Shown here: one piece after another, positions 42,989-50,928 of the stretch
How the letters are laid out: each line of letters opens with the position of its first letter
Numbering within the stretch: the stretch's first letter is position 1
Source: Sphingopyxis sp. OPL5
GTDB taxonomy: Bacteria > Pseudomonadota > Alphaproteobacteria > Sphingomonadales > Sphingomonadaceae
Assembly (NCBI RefSeq): GCF_003797775.2
Contig: NZ_CP060725.1
Coordinates: forward strand, 3,032,001 to 3,096,000
Length of the DNA: 64,000 nucleotides
Reading direction: 5' to 3'
Notes under the pieces: model-generated
The model's database searches: none
The model's input: only the letters and a program-made list of their open reading frames with translations
Told to the model about the DNA's origin: nothing
Made by a program: the position numbers and the translations under genes

Positions 42989-43254
42989 GCGGGGAGAGTG
43001 CAGGGAATGCGCCATCGAGGTTTGAAGCGATTTTGTTCAGGTCTAGGAAGCAAGGCGAAGGCATATGTCAATATTCCGAGGCTTGCTGACGACGACATGG
43101 ACAAAATCGGTCAAATCCCGAAGGGACGTCAAAATGGCTTCGATCTCGGACGGAAATGCCCTTGGAAACAGAACCACTGTTCCCGGCGGACATTTCCGTC
43201 CGATATCTTCGCCATTTTGACGCCTCGAAGGCGCATTCCCTGCACTCTCCCCGC
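42989..43254. repeat. Large structured non-coding element with nested inverted repeats
   Basis: Outer arms of 32 bases (42989-43020 and 43223-43254) match with one mismatch. Inside, 43127-43222 forms a second long imperfect hairpin (left arm CGTCAAAATGGCTTCGAT, right arm end GCCATTTTGACG), with loop near AACCA. The hairpin abuts the outer right arm. No open frame or transposase lies within. It separates the WS/DGAT gene from the patatin gene and resembles a MITE or an RNA structure. Confidence 0.75.
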
Positions 43255-43272
43255 CTCTCGCAGGATCACTGA

Positions 43273-44721
43273 ATGCTTTTCACCCCGACGCTCAGCGCCG
43301 ACCGCGATCTCGTGACCGCGTCCGATTATATCGCCTGGACCAAGGCGGCGCGCGAGCATGACAAGAAATCGGGGATGCAGGTCTGGCGCGATGCCGACGA
43401 AAGCAAGCATTTCGATTATAAGGCGATCCGCGCGCGGCTCGAACGGCTGCGCAGCCTGTCGGCGGCGGGTGACGTCAAGGGGCTGCTCTTCGTTCTCAAC
43501 GAGGGCATCCACGGCAATATCGACGGCATGGGGCACGAGCGCCTCTATTCGAAGGCGCGGTTTGGTACGAAGCGGCTGATCGAGGAGTATGTCGCAGAGG
43601 TTGTAGCGGCGCTCGACAGGATCGCGGCGTCGCGCAGCATCGGACGCGAGGAAAAACGCGACTTTTTCCGCCGCGCCCAGCATTGCTACGGCCGCTCGGC
43701 ACTGTTGCTCTCGGGCTCGGGAAGCTTTCTTTTTTTCCATATCGGCGTCGTGAAAGCGCTTTGGGAAGAGGGCGTGCTGCCCGCGATCATGTCGGGGGCC
43801 AGCGGTGGGTCGATCGTCGCGGCGGTCGTCTGCACCCGCAAGGATGCTGACATCGGCGCCTTCCTCGAAAGCGACCGCCTCGCCAACCCGGCGCGCGGGC
43901 CCGACACGCGGCGTCTCGCGCCCGACGAGGTCCGCGCCCGGCTTGCCGACCTGATCCCCGACCTGACCTTTCAGGAGGCCTATGAGGTCAGCGGCCGCCA
44001 CCTCAACGTCTCGGTCGCGCCCGCCGAGAAGCATCAGAACGGGCGGCTGCTCAATGCGATCACCGCACCGAACGTCCTGATCCGCGAAGCCGTACTCGCG
44101 TCCTGCGCGGTGCCCGGCGTCTTCCCGCCGGTGATGCTGATGGCGCGCGACGACAAGGGCGCGCGCGTGCCGTACCAGCCCGACCGGCGCTGGGTCGACG
44201 GGTCGGTGACGCACGACATCCCGACCAAAAGGCTCGAACGCCTGTATGGCGTCAATCATCATATCGTCAGCCAGGCGAACCCGATCGCGCTGCCCTTCGC
44301 CAGCGACACCCGCAAGCAGATGGCGCCGATCGAGGCCATCCAGCATGCGTCGATGGCGACCTTCAAGGCGTGGCTGAACGCCAATATGGTGATCTTCCAG
44401 AAACCGCTCGAGATGATCCCGCCGCTCAACAGCATCGCGAACATGGCGCGCTCGGTGATCAATCAGGAATATACCGGTGACATCAACATCATCCGCCCGC
44501 CCAAATTCTGGTCGCCGACCAAGATTTTGAGCGACCTGGCGCAGGACGATATCGACGAACTGATCGACACCGGCCAGCGCACCGCCTGGCCCAAGGTCGA
44601 AATGGTGCGCACCCAGACCGCGATCAGCCGCGCGCTCGAAGGGATTTTGGCGAAGCTCGACAAGGCGGGCGACGATGGTCCCGGCCACCGCAGCACGGCG
44701 CTGAAAAAGGCGGTGCGCTGA
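43273..44721 (+). CDS. DUF3336/patatin triacylglycerol-lipase-like protein
   Basis: This 482-aa protein has an N-terminal DUF3336 region (about 10-130) and a patatin domain, the architecture of yeast Tgl3/4/5 and plant SDP1 triacylglycerol lipases. The nucleophile Ser177 lies in GASGG, and the dyad Asp309 in WVDGSVTHDIP. The oxyanion segment reads LLLSGSGSFLFFHIG where relatives have a Gly-rich GGxxxG, so activity may be altered. It would hydrolyse stored acylglycerols. It follows the structured element and directly precedes the monoacylglycerol-lipase-like gene, two bases away. Confidence 0.9.
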   Translation: MLFTPTLSADRDLVTASDYIAWTKAAREHDKKSGMQVWRDADESKHFDYKAIRARLERLRSLSAAGDVKGLLFVLNEGIHGNIDGMGHERLYSKARFGTKRLIEEYVAEVVAALDRIAASRSIGREEKRDFFRRAQHCYGRSALLLSGSGSFLFFHIGVVKALWEEGVLPAIMSGASGGSIVAAVVCTRKDADIGAFLESDRLANPARGPDTRRLAPDEVRARLADLIPDLTFQEAYEVSGRHLNVSVAPAEKHQNGRLLNAITAPNVLIREAVLASCAVPGVFPPVMLMARDDKGARVPYQPDRRWVDGSVTHDIPTKRLERLYGVNHHIVSQANPIALPFASDTRKQMAPIEAIQHASMATFKAWLNANMVIFQKPLEMIPPLNSIANMARSVINQEYTGDINIIRPPKFWSPTKILSDLAQDDIDELIDTGQRTAWPKVEMVRTQTAISRALEGILAKLDKAGDDGPGHRSTALKKAVR

Positions 44722-44723
44722 CG

Positions 44724-45575
44724 ATGGCCTCGGGCGCGCTCGTTCTGCCTCAAGGGTCGGCGGGCGCGGGGGCCGCGCTCTACGTCACCCACTGGCTGCC
44801 TGCCGGATTGCCCAAGGCGGTCGTGCTGCTCGCGCATGGCTACGCCGAACATGCCGGGCGCTATGAGCATGTCGCGAAGCGACTCACCGATGCGGGATAT
44901 GCCGTCTACGCGGTCGACCATTGGGGCCATGGCCGGTCCGACGGGACGCCGGGCTTCGTGCCGCGCTTTACCGCGTTCACCGATGGCATGGCCGAACTGC
45001 TGACCCTCGTCGAGGTCAACCATGGCGATACGCCGCGGCTGCTGCTCGGGCACAGCATGGGCGGGCTGATCTCGACGCTGTTCCTGATCGAGCGGCAGTC
45101 GGCGTTCGTCGCCGCCGCTTTGTCGGGACCCGCGATCGTCCCCGGCGCGCCGCCGTCGCGCTTCACCGTCTGGATCAGCCGGTTCCTGTCGCGTTTCTTC
45201 CCGCGGCTCGGGGTGCTGGCTTTGGATGCCAATGGCGTCAGCCGCGATCCCGCTGTGGTCGCTGCCTATCTCGCCGACCCGCTGGTCTACACCGGCAAGA
45301 TCGGCGCGCGGCTCGGCAAGGAGTTCATGGACGCGATGGCTGCGGCGCAGGCCGGCGCGCCGAAAATCACGCTGCCGATCCTGCTCCAGCATGGTGAGAA
45401 GGACAGCCTGGCGTCGGTCGCGGGGTCGCAATATCTGTTCGACCATGTCGGATCGGCGGACAAGATTCTCAAAATCTATCCCGGCCTGTTCCACGAAGTC
45501 TACAACGAGCCTGAACAGGGTGCGGTGCTGGACGATCTGGTGGGCTGGTTCGACGCGCATGTTCCGCCGCGTTGA
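44724..45575 (+). CDS. Alpha/beta hydrolase, monoacylglycerol-lipase-like (serine aminopeptidase S33 family)
   Basis: This 283-aa enzyme has the family pattern VVLLAHGYAEHAGRYEHVAKRL, DHWGHGRSDG and nucleophile LLLGHSMGGLI (GHSMGG). The later Asp and His (LLQHGEKDSLA and LFHEVYNEPE) complete the triad. It resembles human and mycobacterial monoacylglycerol lipases (Hydrolase_4). It would release the last fatty acid from monoacylglycerol, completing the chain begun by the patatin two bases upstream. Confidence 0.88.
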   Translation: MASGALVLPQGSAGAGAALYVTHWLPAGLPKAVVLLAHGYAEHAGRYEHVAKRLTDAGYAVYAVDHWGHGRSDGTPGFVPRFTAFTDGMAELLTLVEVNHGDTPRLLLGHSMGGLISTLFLIERQSAFVAAALSGPAIVPGAPPSRFTVWISRFLSRFFPRLGVLALDANGVSRDPAVVAAYLADPLVYTGKIGARLGKEFMDAMAAAQAGAPKITLPILLQHGEKDSLASVAGSQYLFDHVGSADKILKIYPGLFHEVYNEPEQGAVLDDLVGWFDAHVPPR

Positions 45576-45591
45576 GCTCACCCCAAATCGC

Positions 45592-45667
45592 GTTTGTGTC
45601 GAGCGTCGTCGAGACACGCGAAGGCACGCGCTCCCTATAAGTGTCTCGACTACGCTCGACACGAACG
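45592..45667. repeat. Intergenic inverted repeat, GTGTCGAGCGT/ACGCTCGACAC type
   Basis: Arms of about 26 bases (45592-45617 and 45641-45666) are nearly perfect inverse copies with a short spacer. It lies between the two alpha/beta hydrolase genes. It belongs to a different family from the other repeats in this window. Confidence 0.8.
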
Positions 45668-45691
45668 GATTGAGAGGACAGTCTTAAAGTC

Positions 45692-46624
45692 ATGCGTATC
45701 CTCCTCATCCTGATCTTCGCGCCGCTGATCGCGCTGGCGTTGCTCTATTTCCTATTCCCCGGTCGCCTTGTCGCCTTCGCCCGCTGGGCGCTGCGCAAGC
45801 GCGGCGGCACGGTGCAGAAGAGCGTCGCGGTCGACGGCCGCGACTGGCCCTACCTCGAGGGCGGCGACCCCGCCAAACCCTTGCTGCTGCTCGTCCACGG
45901 CTTTGCTGGCGACAAGGACAACTGGTCGATGATCGCGCCTTACCTGACGCGCGACTACCATATCGTCGCGCCCGACCTGCCGGGCTTCGGGCAGAACGAG
46001 CGCAACCCGCAGCTCGCCTATGACATCGCGGCGCAGACCGCGCGGCTCAAGCAATTCGCCGATGCGCTCGGCCTCGACCGCCCGCATGTCGCAGGCAACA
46101 GCATGGGCGGCTGGATCGCGCTACGCTATGCGATCGATTATCCGGACGCGCTCGCGACGCTGACCCTGCTCGACAACGCCGGGGTCAACGGCGCGAACGA
46201 AAGCGACCTGCAGAAACAGGCGGCGAACGAGGATTACAACCCGCTCATCATCGCCAATCTGGAAGATGCCGACCGGCTGGTCGCGATGGTGGTCCATAAA
46301 CCGCCCTATCTACCGCCGCGGCTCAAGCCTGTCTTTTATGCGGACGCGCTCAAATATCGCGACCAGCTCGACGCCATCTTCTGGGTCATCGCGACCGAGG
46401 GCCGCGACCATCCGCTCAACGACCGGCTCGGCGAGGTCAAGGTGCCGACGCAGATCATCTGGGGCCGCCATGACCGGCTGCTCGACGTCAGCTGCGTGCC
46501 GGTGCTCGAAGCCGGGATCGCGGGGAGCGAGAGCCATATCTTCGAGCATGTCGGCCATGTCCCGATGATCGAGGACCCCAAGGCAACTGCCGCGGTGATG
46601 AAGGGCTTTCTTGCCAAGCACTGA
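45692..46624 (+). CDS. Alpha/beta hydrolase with N-terminal membrane segment
   Basis: This 310-aa hydrolase begins with a hydrophobic segment (MRILLILIFAPLIALALLYF) that may anchor it to the membrane. The family core follows: LLLVHGFAGDKDNW, DLPGFGQNE, nucleophile GNSMGGW, and a late Asp/His pair (WGRHDRLLD, EHVGHVPMIED). The Ser motif is GNSMGG, typical of lipase/esterase-like hydrolases. The substrate is unknown, but position next to the lipid genes suggests an ester. gpsA follows 37 bases later. Confidence 0.88.
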   Translation: MRILLILIFAPLIALALLYFLFPGRLVAFARWALRKRGGTVQKSVAVDGRDWPYLEGGDPAKPLLLLVHGFAGDKDNWSMIAPYLTRDYHIVAPDLPGFGQNERNPQLAYDIAAQTARLKQFADALGLDRPHVAGNSMGGWIALRYAIDYPDALATLTLLDNAGVNGANESDLQKQAANEDYNPLIIANLEDADRLVAMVVHKPPYLPPRLKPVFYADALKYRDQLDAIFWVIATEGRDHPLNDRLGEVKVPTQIIWGRHDRLLDVSCVPVLEAGIAGSESHIFEHVGHVPMIEDPKATAAVMKGFLAKH

Positions 46625-46661
46625 TTGAGCCGCCACTCTCCCGAAAAACAGGGAGAGGTTC

Positions 46662-47663
46662 ATGCGGTTGAAGGTGGGGCTGCTCGGCGGGGGGAGCTGG
46701 GGCACGACGGTGGCGTCGGTGGTGTCGCGCAATGCGCCGATCACTTTATGGGCGCGCGATGCCGAGACGGTCGAGAGCATCAACAGCGCGCGCGAGAACC
46801 GCAAATATCTCCCCGGCATCACCCTGCCGTCGGCGCTCCGCGCGACGAACGACATGGCCGAGGTCGTCGCGGGTGCCGACGTCCTCATCATGGGCGTCCC
46901 CTCGCACAGCTTCCGCGGCGTGCTCGAAGAAGCCAGAGCGCATCTCCGCCCCTGGGTTCCGGTGATCAGCCTGACCAAGGGCCTCGAACTGTCGTCGGGC
47001 AAGCGCATGACCCAGCTGATCGAGGAAATCCTCCCCGGCCATCCCGTCGGCGTCCTCACCGGCCCGAACCTCGCGCGCGAGATCATGAGCGGGCAGGCGG
47101 CGGCGAGCGTGCTGTCGATGGAGGACGAGATCGTCGTCCGCGCGCTGCAGCCGGTGTTCCACTCGGGCCTGTTCCGCGTCTACACCAACACCGACCTGCT
47201 CGGCTGCGAACTCGGCGGGGTGCTCAAGAATATCATCGCGATCGCGGTCGGCATGGGCGACGGGCTGGGGGCAGGCGACAACACCCGCTCGGCGTTGATG
47301 ACGCGCGGGCTCGCCGAGATCACGCGGCTGGGCGTCGCGATGGGCGGGCGCGCCGAGACCTTCGCCGGGCTCACCGGCATGGGCGACCTGATCGCGACCT
47401 GCACCAGTCCCTTGAGCCGCAACCGCCATGTCGGGGTCGAGTTGGGCAAGGGGCGCAAGATCGACGAGATCATCGCGGGCATGAACATGGTCGCCGAAGG
47501 GGTGAAGAGCGCGCCGACGGTGATCGCGCTCGCCGAAAAACACGGGCTCGCGATGCCGATCGCGCAGGATGTCTATGACGTGACGCAGGGCAAACGCGAC
47601 GCGCAGGAGGTGTTTCGCGGGCTGCTGCGATCGTCGGTGGGGGACGAAGCGCATCCCGGTTGA
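46662..47663 (+). CDS. gpsA: Glycerol-3-phosphate dehydrogenase [NAD(P)+]
   Basis: This 333-aa soluble enzyme makes glycerol-3-phosphate from DHAP, the backbone for phospholipids and acylglycerols. It has the cofactor motif LLGGGSWGTTVA, VPSHSFR, the strongly conserved GPNLAREI, and GLTGMGDLIATC. The length is normal. The upstream GGGAGAGG gives a good ribosome site for ATG 46662. It supplies substrate to the plsB gene in the same strand run. Confidence 0.97.
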   Translation: MRLKVGLLGGGSWGTTVASVVSRNAPITLWARDAETVESINSARENRKYLPGITLPSALRATNDMAEVVAGADVLIMGVPSHSFRGVLEEARAHLRPWVPVISLTKGLELSSGKRMTQLIEEILPGHPVGVLTGPNLAREIMSGQAAASVLSMEDEIVVRALQPVFHSGLFRVYTNTDLLGCELGGVLKNIIAIAVGMGDGLGAGDNTRSALMTRGLAEITRLGVAMGGRAETFAGLTGMGDLIATCTSPLSRNRHVGVELGKGRKIDEIIAGMNMVAEGVKSAPTVIALAEKHGLAMPIAQDVYDVTQGKRDAQEVFRGLLRSSVGDEAHPG

Positions 47664-47777
47664 GGCGATTCCACCGCGAGCCGTTCCGAATCCCCGTCAA
47701 GCTGCGAAGAAAATCGCGGTCTGGCTCGTTCCTGTTCCGACCCCCGGCAACGGGGCGTGTCAATCAGGAGATGGACG

Positions 47778-48113
47778 ATGAAAAAGTGGACCACCCTAGC
47801 TATTCTTGTGGCTCTCCCGGCCACCACCCTCGCCGCCGTGCCCTATGGATCAAAGCCGCCGGGGTTCGAGACGCCGCACATCCGCACCGCGCCGATCGCG
47901 GGCGTCGTCAACCAATATTGGTATAATTACAAGGCCGACATCCTCGAGGCCGAAAAGGAGCTGGTCAGCGACCTGCGCCATTCGACCGACCGCGAGGACC
48001 GCTGGGACGCGTGGGACGAATGGGAAACTGAAGTCGTCGATGCCGACAAGGATTATGTCAAGGAAATGCGCAAGAAGGGCTATCGCAGCGGCCGCGTGAC
48101 GGTCGGCGGATAA
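47778..48113 (+). CDS. Small secreted protein, unknown function
   Basis: This 111-aa protein has a signal peptide (MKKWTTLAILVALPATTLAA). The mature part has many charged and aromatic residues and a helical segment (ADILEAEKELVSDLRHSTD). I recognise no family. The ATG at 47778 is preceded by AGGAG. It follows gpsA by 114 bases and is followed by a terminator-like hairpin. Confidence 0.8.
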   Translation: MKKWTTLAILVALPATTLAAVPYGSKPPGFETPHIRTAPIAGVVNQYWYNYKADILEAEKELVSDLRHSTDREDRWDAWDEWETEVVDADKDYVKEMRKKGYRSGRVTVGG

Positions 48114-48158
48114 GCTTTCGCAAGACTTCCCCAAGGGCTCGCTCTTGGGTCGCAAGGG

Positions 48159-48190
48159 AAGGGCGGGTGTCACATGGGGCGCCCGCCCTT
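48159..48190 (+). terminator. Rho-independent-type terminator after the 47778 gene
   Basis: Perfect 9-base arms AAGGGCGGG and CCCGCCCTT (loop of 14 bases) are followed by a T-rich tail (TCTCTT). It would end the plus-strand acylglycerol/gpsA run. Confidence 0.6.
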
Positions 48191-48231
48191 TCTCTTGGGC
48201 ATCACGGGCGAGCGTGAACGTTTAAAATCCG

Positions 48232-48382
48232 CCCTGTGGCCGCAGGCCATGGGGAGGGGGACCGCTCGCGAAGCGAGTGGTGGAGGGGCCGACAGGTTGC
48301 ACGACGCCTGACGGCGTCGGCCCCTCCGTCAGCGGCTTCGCCGCTGCCACCTCCCCATCGCTTCGCGACAGGGAGGATATTG
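48232..48382. repeat. Intergenic palindromic element, CCTCCCC/GGGGAGG type
   Basis: A nested set of inverted repeats, including GGCCGACAGGTTG...CGTCGGCC and GCGAAGCGAG...CTTCGCCGC, fills this 290-base gap (48114-48406) together with the terminator. It resembles the other sphingomonad intergenic elements in this window but is not the same sequence. Confidence 0.6.
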
Positions 48383-48406
48383 GATCGGCATCCCACTCCG
48401 CCGCCT

Positions 48407-49561
48407 TCAATAGCTCCGCGGCAGCCCCAACACATGTTCCGCCACGTACGACAGGATCATGTTCGTGCTGATCGGCGCAACCTGATAGAGCCGCGTTTCG
48501 CGGAACTTGCGTTCGATGTCATATTCGGCGGCAAAGCCGAAGCCGCCGTGCGTCTGGATGCAGGCCTCGCCCGCCGCCCAGCTTGCCTCGGCGGCCAGCA
48601 TCTTGGCCATATTCGCCTCGGCCCCGGCATTGTCGCCCGCTTCATATTTGGCGATGCCGTCGTGGACGAGCAGTTCGGCGGCGCGCATCTGCGCATAGGC
48701 GCGCGCAATCGGGAATTGCACACCCTGGTTCTGGCCGATCGGGCGGCCGAAGAGCACGCGCTCCTTCGCGTATGAACTCGCCTTGTCGATGAACCACTTG
48801 GCATCGCCGATGCATTCGGCGGCGATCAGCAGCCGTTCGGCGTTCATGCCCGACAGGATGTAGCGGAACCCCTTGCCCTCTTCGCCGATCAGGTTCGCGG
48901 CGGGGATGCGCATATTGTCGAAGAAGATTTCGGTCGTCGCATGGTTCATCATCGTGTCGATCGGACGGATCGACAGCGTGCCCGCGGCGAGCGCTTCCTT
49001 CATGTCGACGAGGAAGACCGACAGGCCCTCGGTGCGGCTTGCCGCCTCTTCGCGCGGGGTGGTGCGCGCGAGCAGGATCATCAGGTCGCTATGCTCGGCG
49101 CGGCTGGTCCACAGCTTCTGGCCGTTGACGATATAGTCGTCGCCGTCCTTCTTCGCGACGGTCTTGAGGCTCAGCGTGTCGGTGCCGCTCGTCGGTTCGG
49201 TGACCCCGAACGCCTGCAGCCGCAATTCGCCCGTCGCGACGCGCGGAAGGTAACGCGCCTTCTGCTCCTCCGACCCGTGGCGCAGCACGGTGCCCATCAC
49301 ATACATTTGCGCGTGCACCGCACCGCCGTTGCATCCCTGGCGCTGGATCTCCTCAAGGATCGCGGCGGCTGCCGAAAGCGGTAGCCCCGCGCCGCCATAT
49401 TCCTCGGGGATCAGCGCTGCGAGATAACCCGCCTCGCCGAGCGCCGCGACGAATTCGCTCGGATAGGCGCGGACCTTGTCTTTCGCCTGCCAATAGGGGC
49501 CGGGAAACTGAGCGCAGAGCTTGGCGACCTCTTCGCGGATGTCCGAATAATCCTGCATCAT
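48407..49561 (-). CDS. Acyl-CoA dehydrogenase
   Basis: This 384-aa FAD enzyme introduces the alpha-beta double bond in an acyl-CoA. The family stretches are LIPEEYGGAGLPLS, the FAD-binding VTEPTSGTDT, and the C-terminal TRLYQVAPISTNMILS with its catalytic-type Glu region (IQTHGGFGFAAEYDIERKFRE). The chosen ATG at 49561 overlaps the thiolase stop as ATGA, so the pair is translationally coupled. It is the last gene of the large beta-oxidation run. Confidence 0.94.
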   Translation of the reverse strand: MMQDYSDIREEVAKLCAQFPGPYWQAKDKVRAYPSEFVAALGEAGYLAALIPEEYGGAGLPLSAAAAILEEIQRQGCNGGAVHAQMYVMGTVLRHGSEEQKARYLPRVATGELRLQAFGVTEPTSGTDTLSLKTVAKKDGDDYIVNGQKLWTSRAEHSDLMILLARTTPREEAASRTEGLSVFLVDMKEALAAGTLSIRPIDTMMNHATTEIFFDNMRIPAANLIGEEGKGFRYILSGMNAERLLIAAECIGDAKWFIDKASSYAKERVLFGRPIGQNQGVQFPIARAYAQMRAAELLVHDGIAKYEAGDNAGAEANMAKMLAAEASWAAGEACIQTHGGFGFAAEYDIERKFRETRLYQVAPISTNMILSYVAEHVLGLPRSY

Positions 49562-50769
49562 GCTGCCTCGAAAATCGCGGCGATGCCTTGGCCGCCGCCG
49601 ATGCACATCGTCTCCAGACCGTAGCGTCCGCCGCGCCGATGCAGTTCGCGGGTCAGGTTGGCGAGAATGCGCCCGCCGGTCGCGCCGATCGGATGGCCGA
49701 GCGAGATCCCCGATCCGTTGACGTTGAGCATCGCCATACGGCTGTCGTCCTCCGACCAGCCCCAACCCTTGAGGCAGGCGAGCACCTGCGGCGCAAAGGC
49801 CTCGTTGAGCTCGACCAGGTCGATGTCGTTCCAGCCAAGGCCGTTGCGTGCGAAAAGCCGTTCGACCGCGGGAACCGGGCCGATGCCCATGCGGCTGGGA
49901 TCGCAGCCCGCCGCCGCCGAGCTGTGATAGAAGGCGATGGGTTCGAGGCCGAGTTCCTCGAGCTTGTCCTCGGCGACGACGAGGCAGGCCGCCGCCGCAT
50001 CATTCTGCTGGCTCGCATTGCCCGCGGTGACGACACCGCCTTCGAGCGGGCGGAGCTTGCCGAGGCTTTCGAGTGTCGCATCGGCGCGGTAGCCTTCGTC
50101 ATGGTCGAAGATGACCGGATCGCCCTTTTTCTGCGGCACCGAGACGGGCACGAGTTCGTCGTCGAACAGGCCCTTTTTCCATGCCGCCGCCGCGTTCTGG
50201 TGGCTGCGCACCGCATAGGCGTCGCATGCTTCGCGGCTGATGCCATAATCCTTGGCGAGGTTCTCGGCGGTCTCGATCATGCCGCTGATGACGCCGAAGC
50301 GCTCGACCGGCTGCGACATCACGCGCCCGCGCGTCAGCCGGTCGTGGAGCGTCAGATTGCCCGCGCGCACGCCCTTGCGGATGTCGGTGCTGTAATGTTC
50401 GACGTTCGACATCGATTCGACCCCGCCCGCGATGACGACGTCGGACATGCCGGTCTGGACCATCATCGCGGCGTTGACGATCGCTTGCAGTCCCGATCCG
50501 CAACGGCGGTCGAGCTGATAGCCCGGCACCTCGATCGGCAGGCCCGCGGCGAGCCACGACCAGTGACCGATGCACGGCGCCTCGCCATTACCATAGCCTT
50601 GCGAAAAGACGACGTCGTCGACGCGTGCCGGATCGATCTTGGTGCGTTCGACCAGCGCCTTCAGGATGACGGCGCCGAGGTCGCCCGCGGTCAGGCTCGA
50701 CAGCGCGCCGCCGAATTTGCCGACGGGGGTACGGATGGGGGCGACGATGGCGGCGCGGCGAAGGGTCAT
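49558..50769 (-). CDS. Acetyl-CoA C-acyltransferase (thiolase)
   Basis: This 403-aa degradative thiolase has the nucleophile Cys in LDRRCGSGLQA, the His motif GHPIGATGGR and the second Cys in MCIGGGQGIA. It cleaves a beta-ketoacyl-CoA with CoA to release acetyl- or propionyl-CoA. It is one of two thiolase genes in this cluster; the other is of SCP2 type. Its ATG follows the CoA-transferase run after a repeat. Confidence 0.95.
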   Translation of the reverse strand: MTLRRAAIVAPIRTPVGKFGGALSSLTAGDLGAVILKALVERTKIDPARVDDVVFSQGYGNGEAPCIGHWSWLAAGLPIEVPGYQLDRRCGSGLQAIVNAAMMVQTGMSDVVIAGGVESMSNVEHYSTDIRKGVRAGNLTLHDRLTRGRVMSQPVERFGVISGMIETAENLAKDYGISREACDAYAVRSHQNAAAAWKKGLFDDELVPVSVPQKKGDPVIFDHDEGYRADATLESLGKLRPLEGGVVTAGNASQQNDAAAACLVVAEDKLEELGLEPIAFYHSSAAAGCDPSRMGIGPVPAVERLFARNGLGWNDIDLVELNEAFAPQVLACLKGWGWSEDDSRMAMLNVNGSGISLGHPIGATGGRILANLTRELHRRGGRYGLETMCIGGGQGIAAIFEAA

Positions 50770-50820
50770 GTCAGTCTCCGAATTGGACGGCGGTCAAAGT
50801 CTGTCGGGCGGTAATTTCAT

Positions 50821-50910
50821 CGTCACCCCGGACTTGATCCGGGGGCCCGCTGCCCGATGGACAATCATCCTCACCAAAAAGCGGGACCCCGGGTCAAGCC
50901 CGGGGTGACG
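50821..50910. repeat. Intergenic inverted-repeat element, copy 2 of the CCCGGGCTTGACCCGGG family
   Basis: Bases 50821-50844 (CGTCACCCCGGACTTGATCC) and their inverse at 50886-50910 enclose a short loop. The family occurs also at 29594-29668. It lies between thiolase and CoA transferase. Confidence 0.85.
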
Positions 50911-50928
50911 AAAGAGTGGGGATGCATG

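Noticed and set aside
42767..43315. Plus-strand frame through the structured element at 43 kb
   Set aside because: It is an out-of-frame continuation from the WS/DGAT tail through non-coding repeats and shows no protein-like features.
48114..48406. CRISPR array or tandem repeat in the GC-rich intergenic palindromes
   Set aside because: Repeats are inverted, not direct, with no regular spacers.
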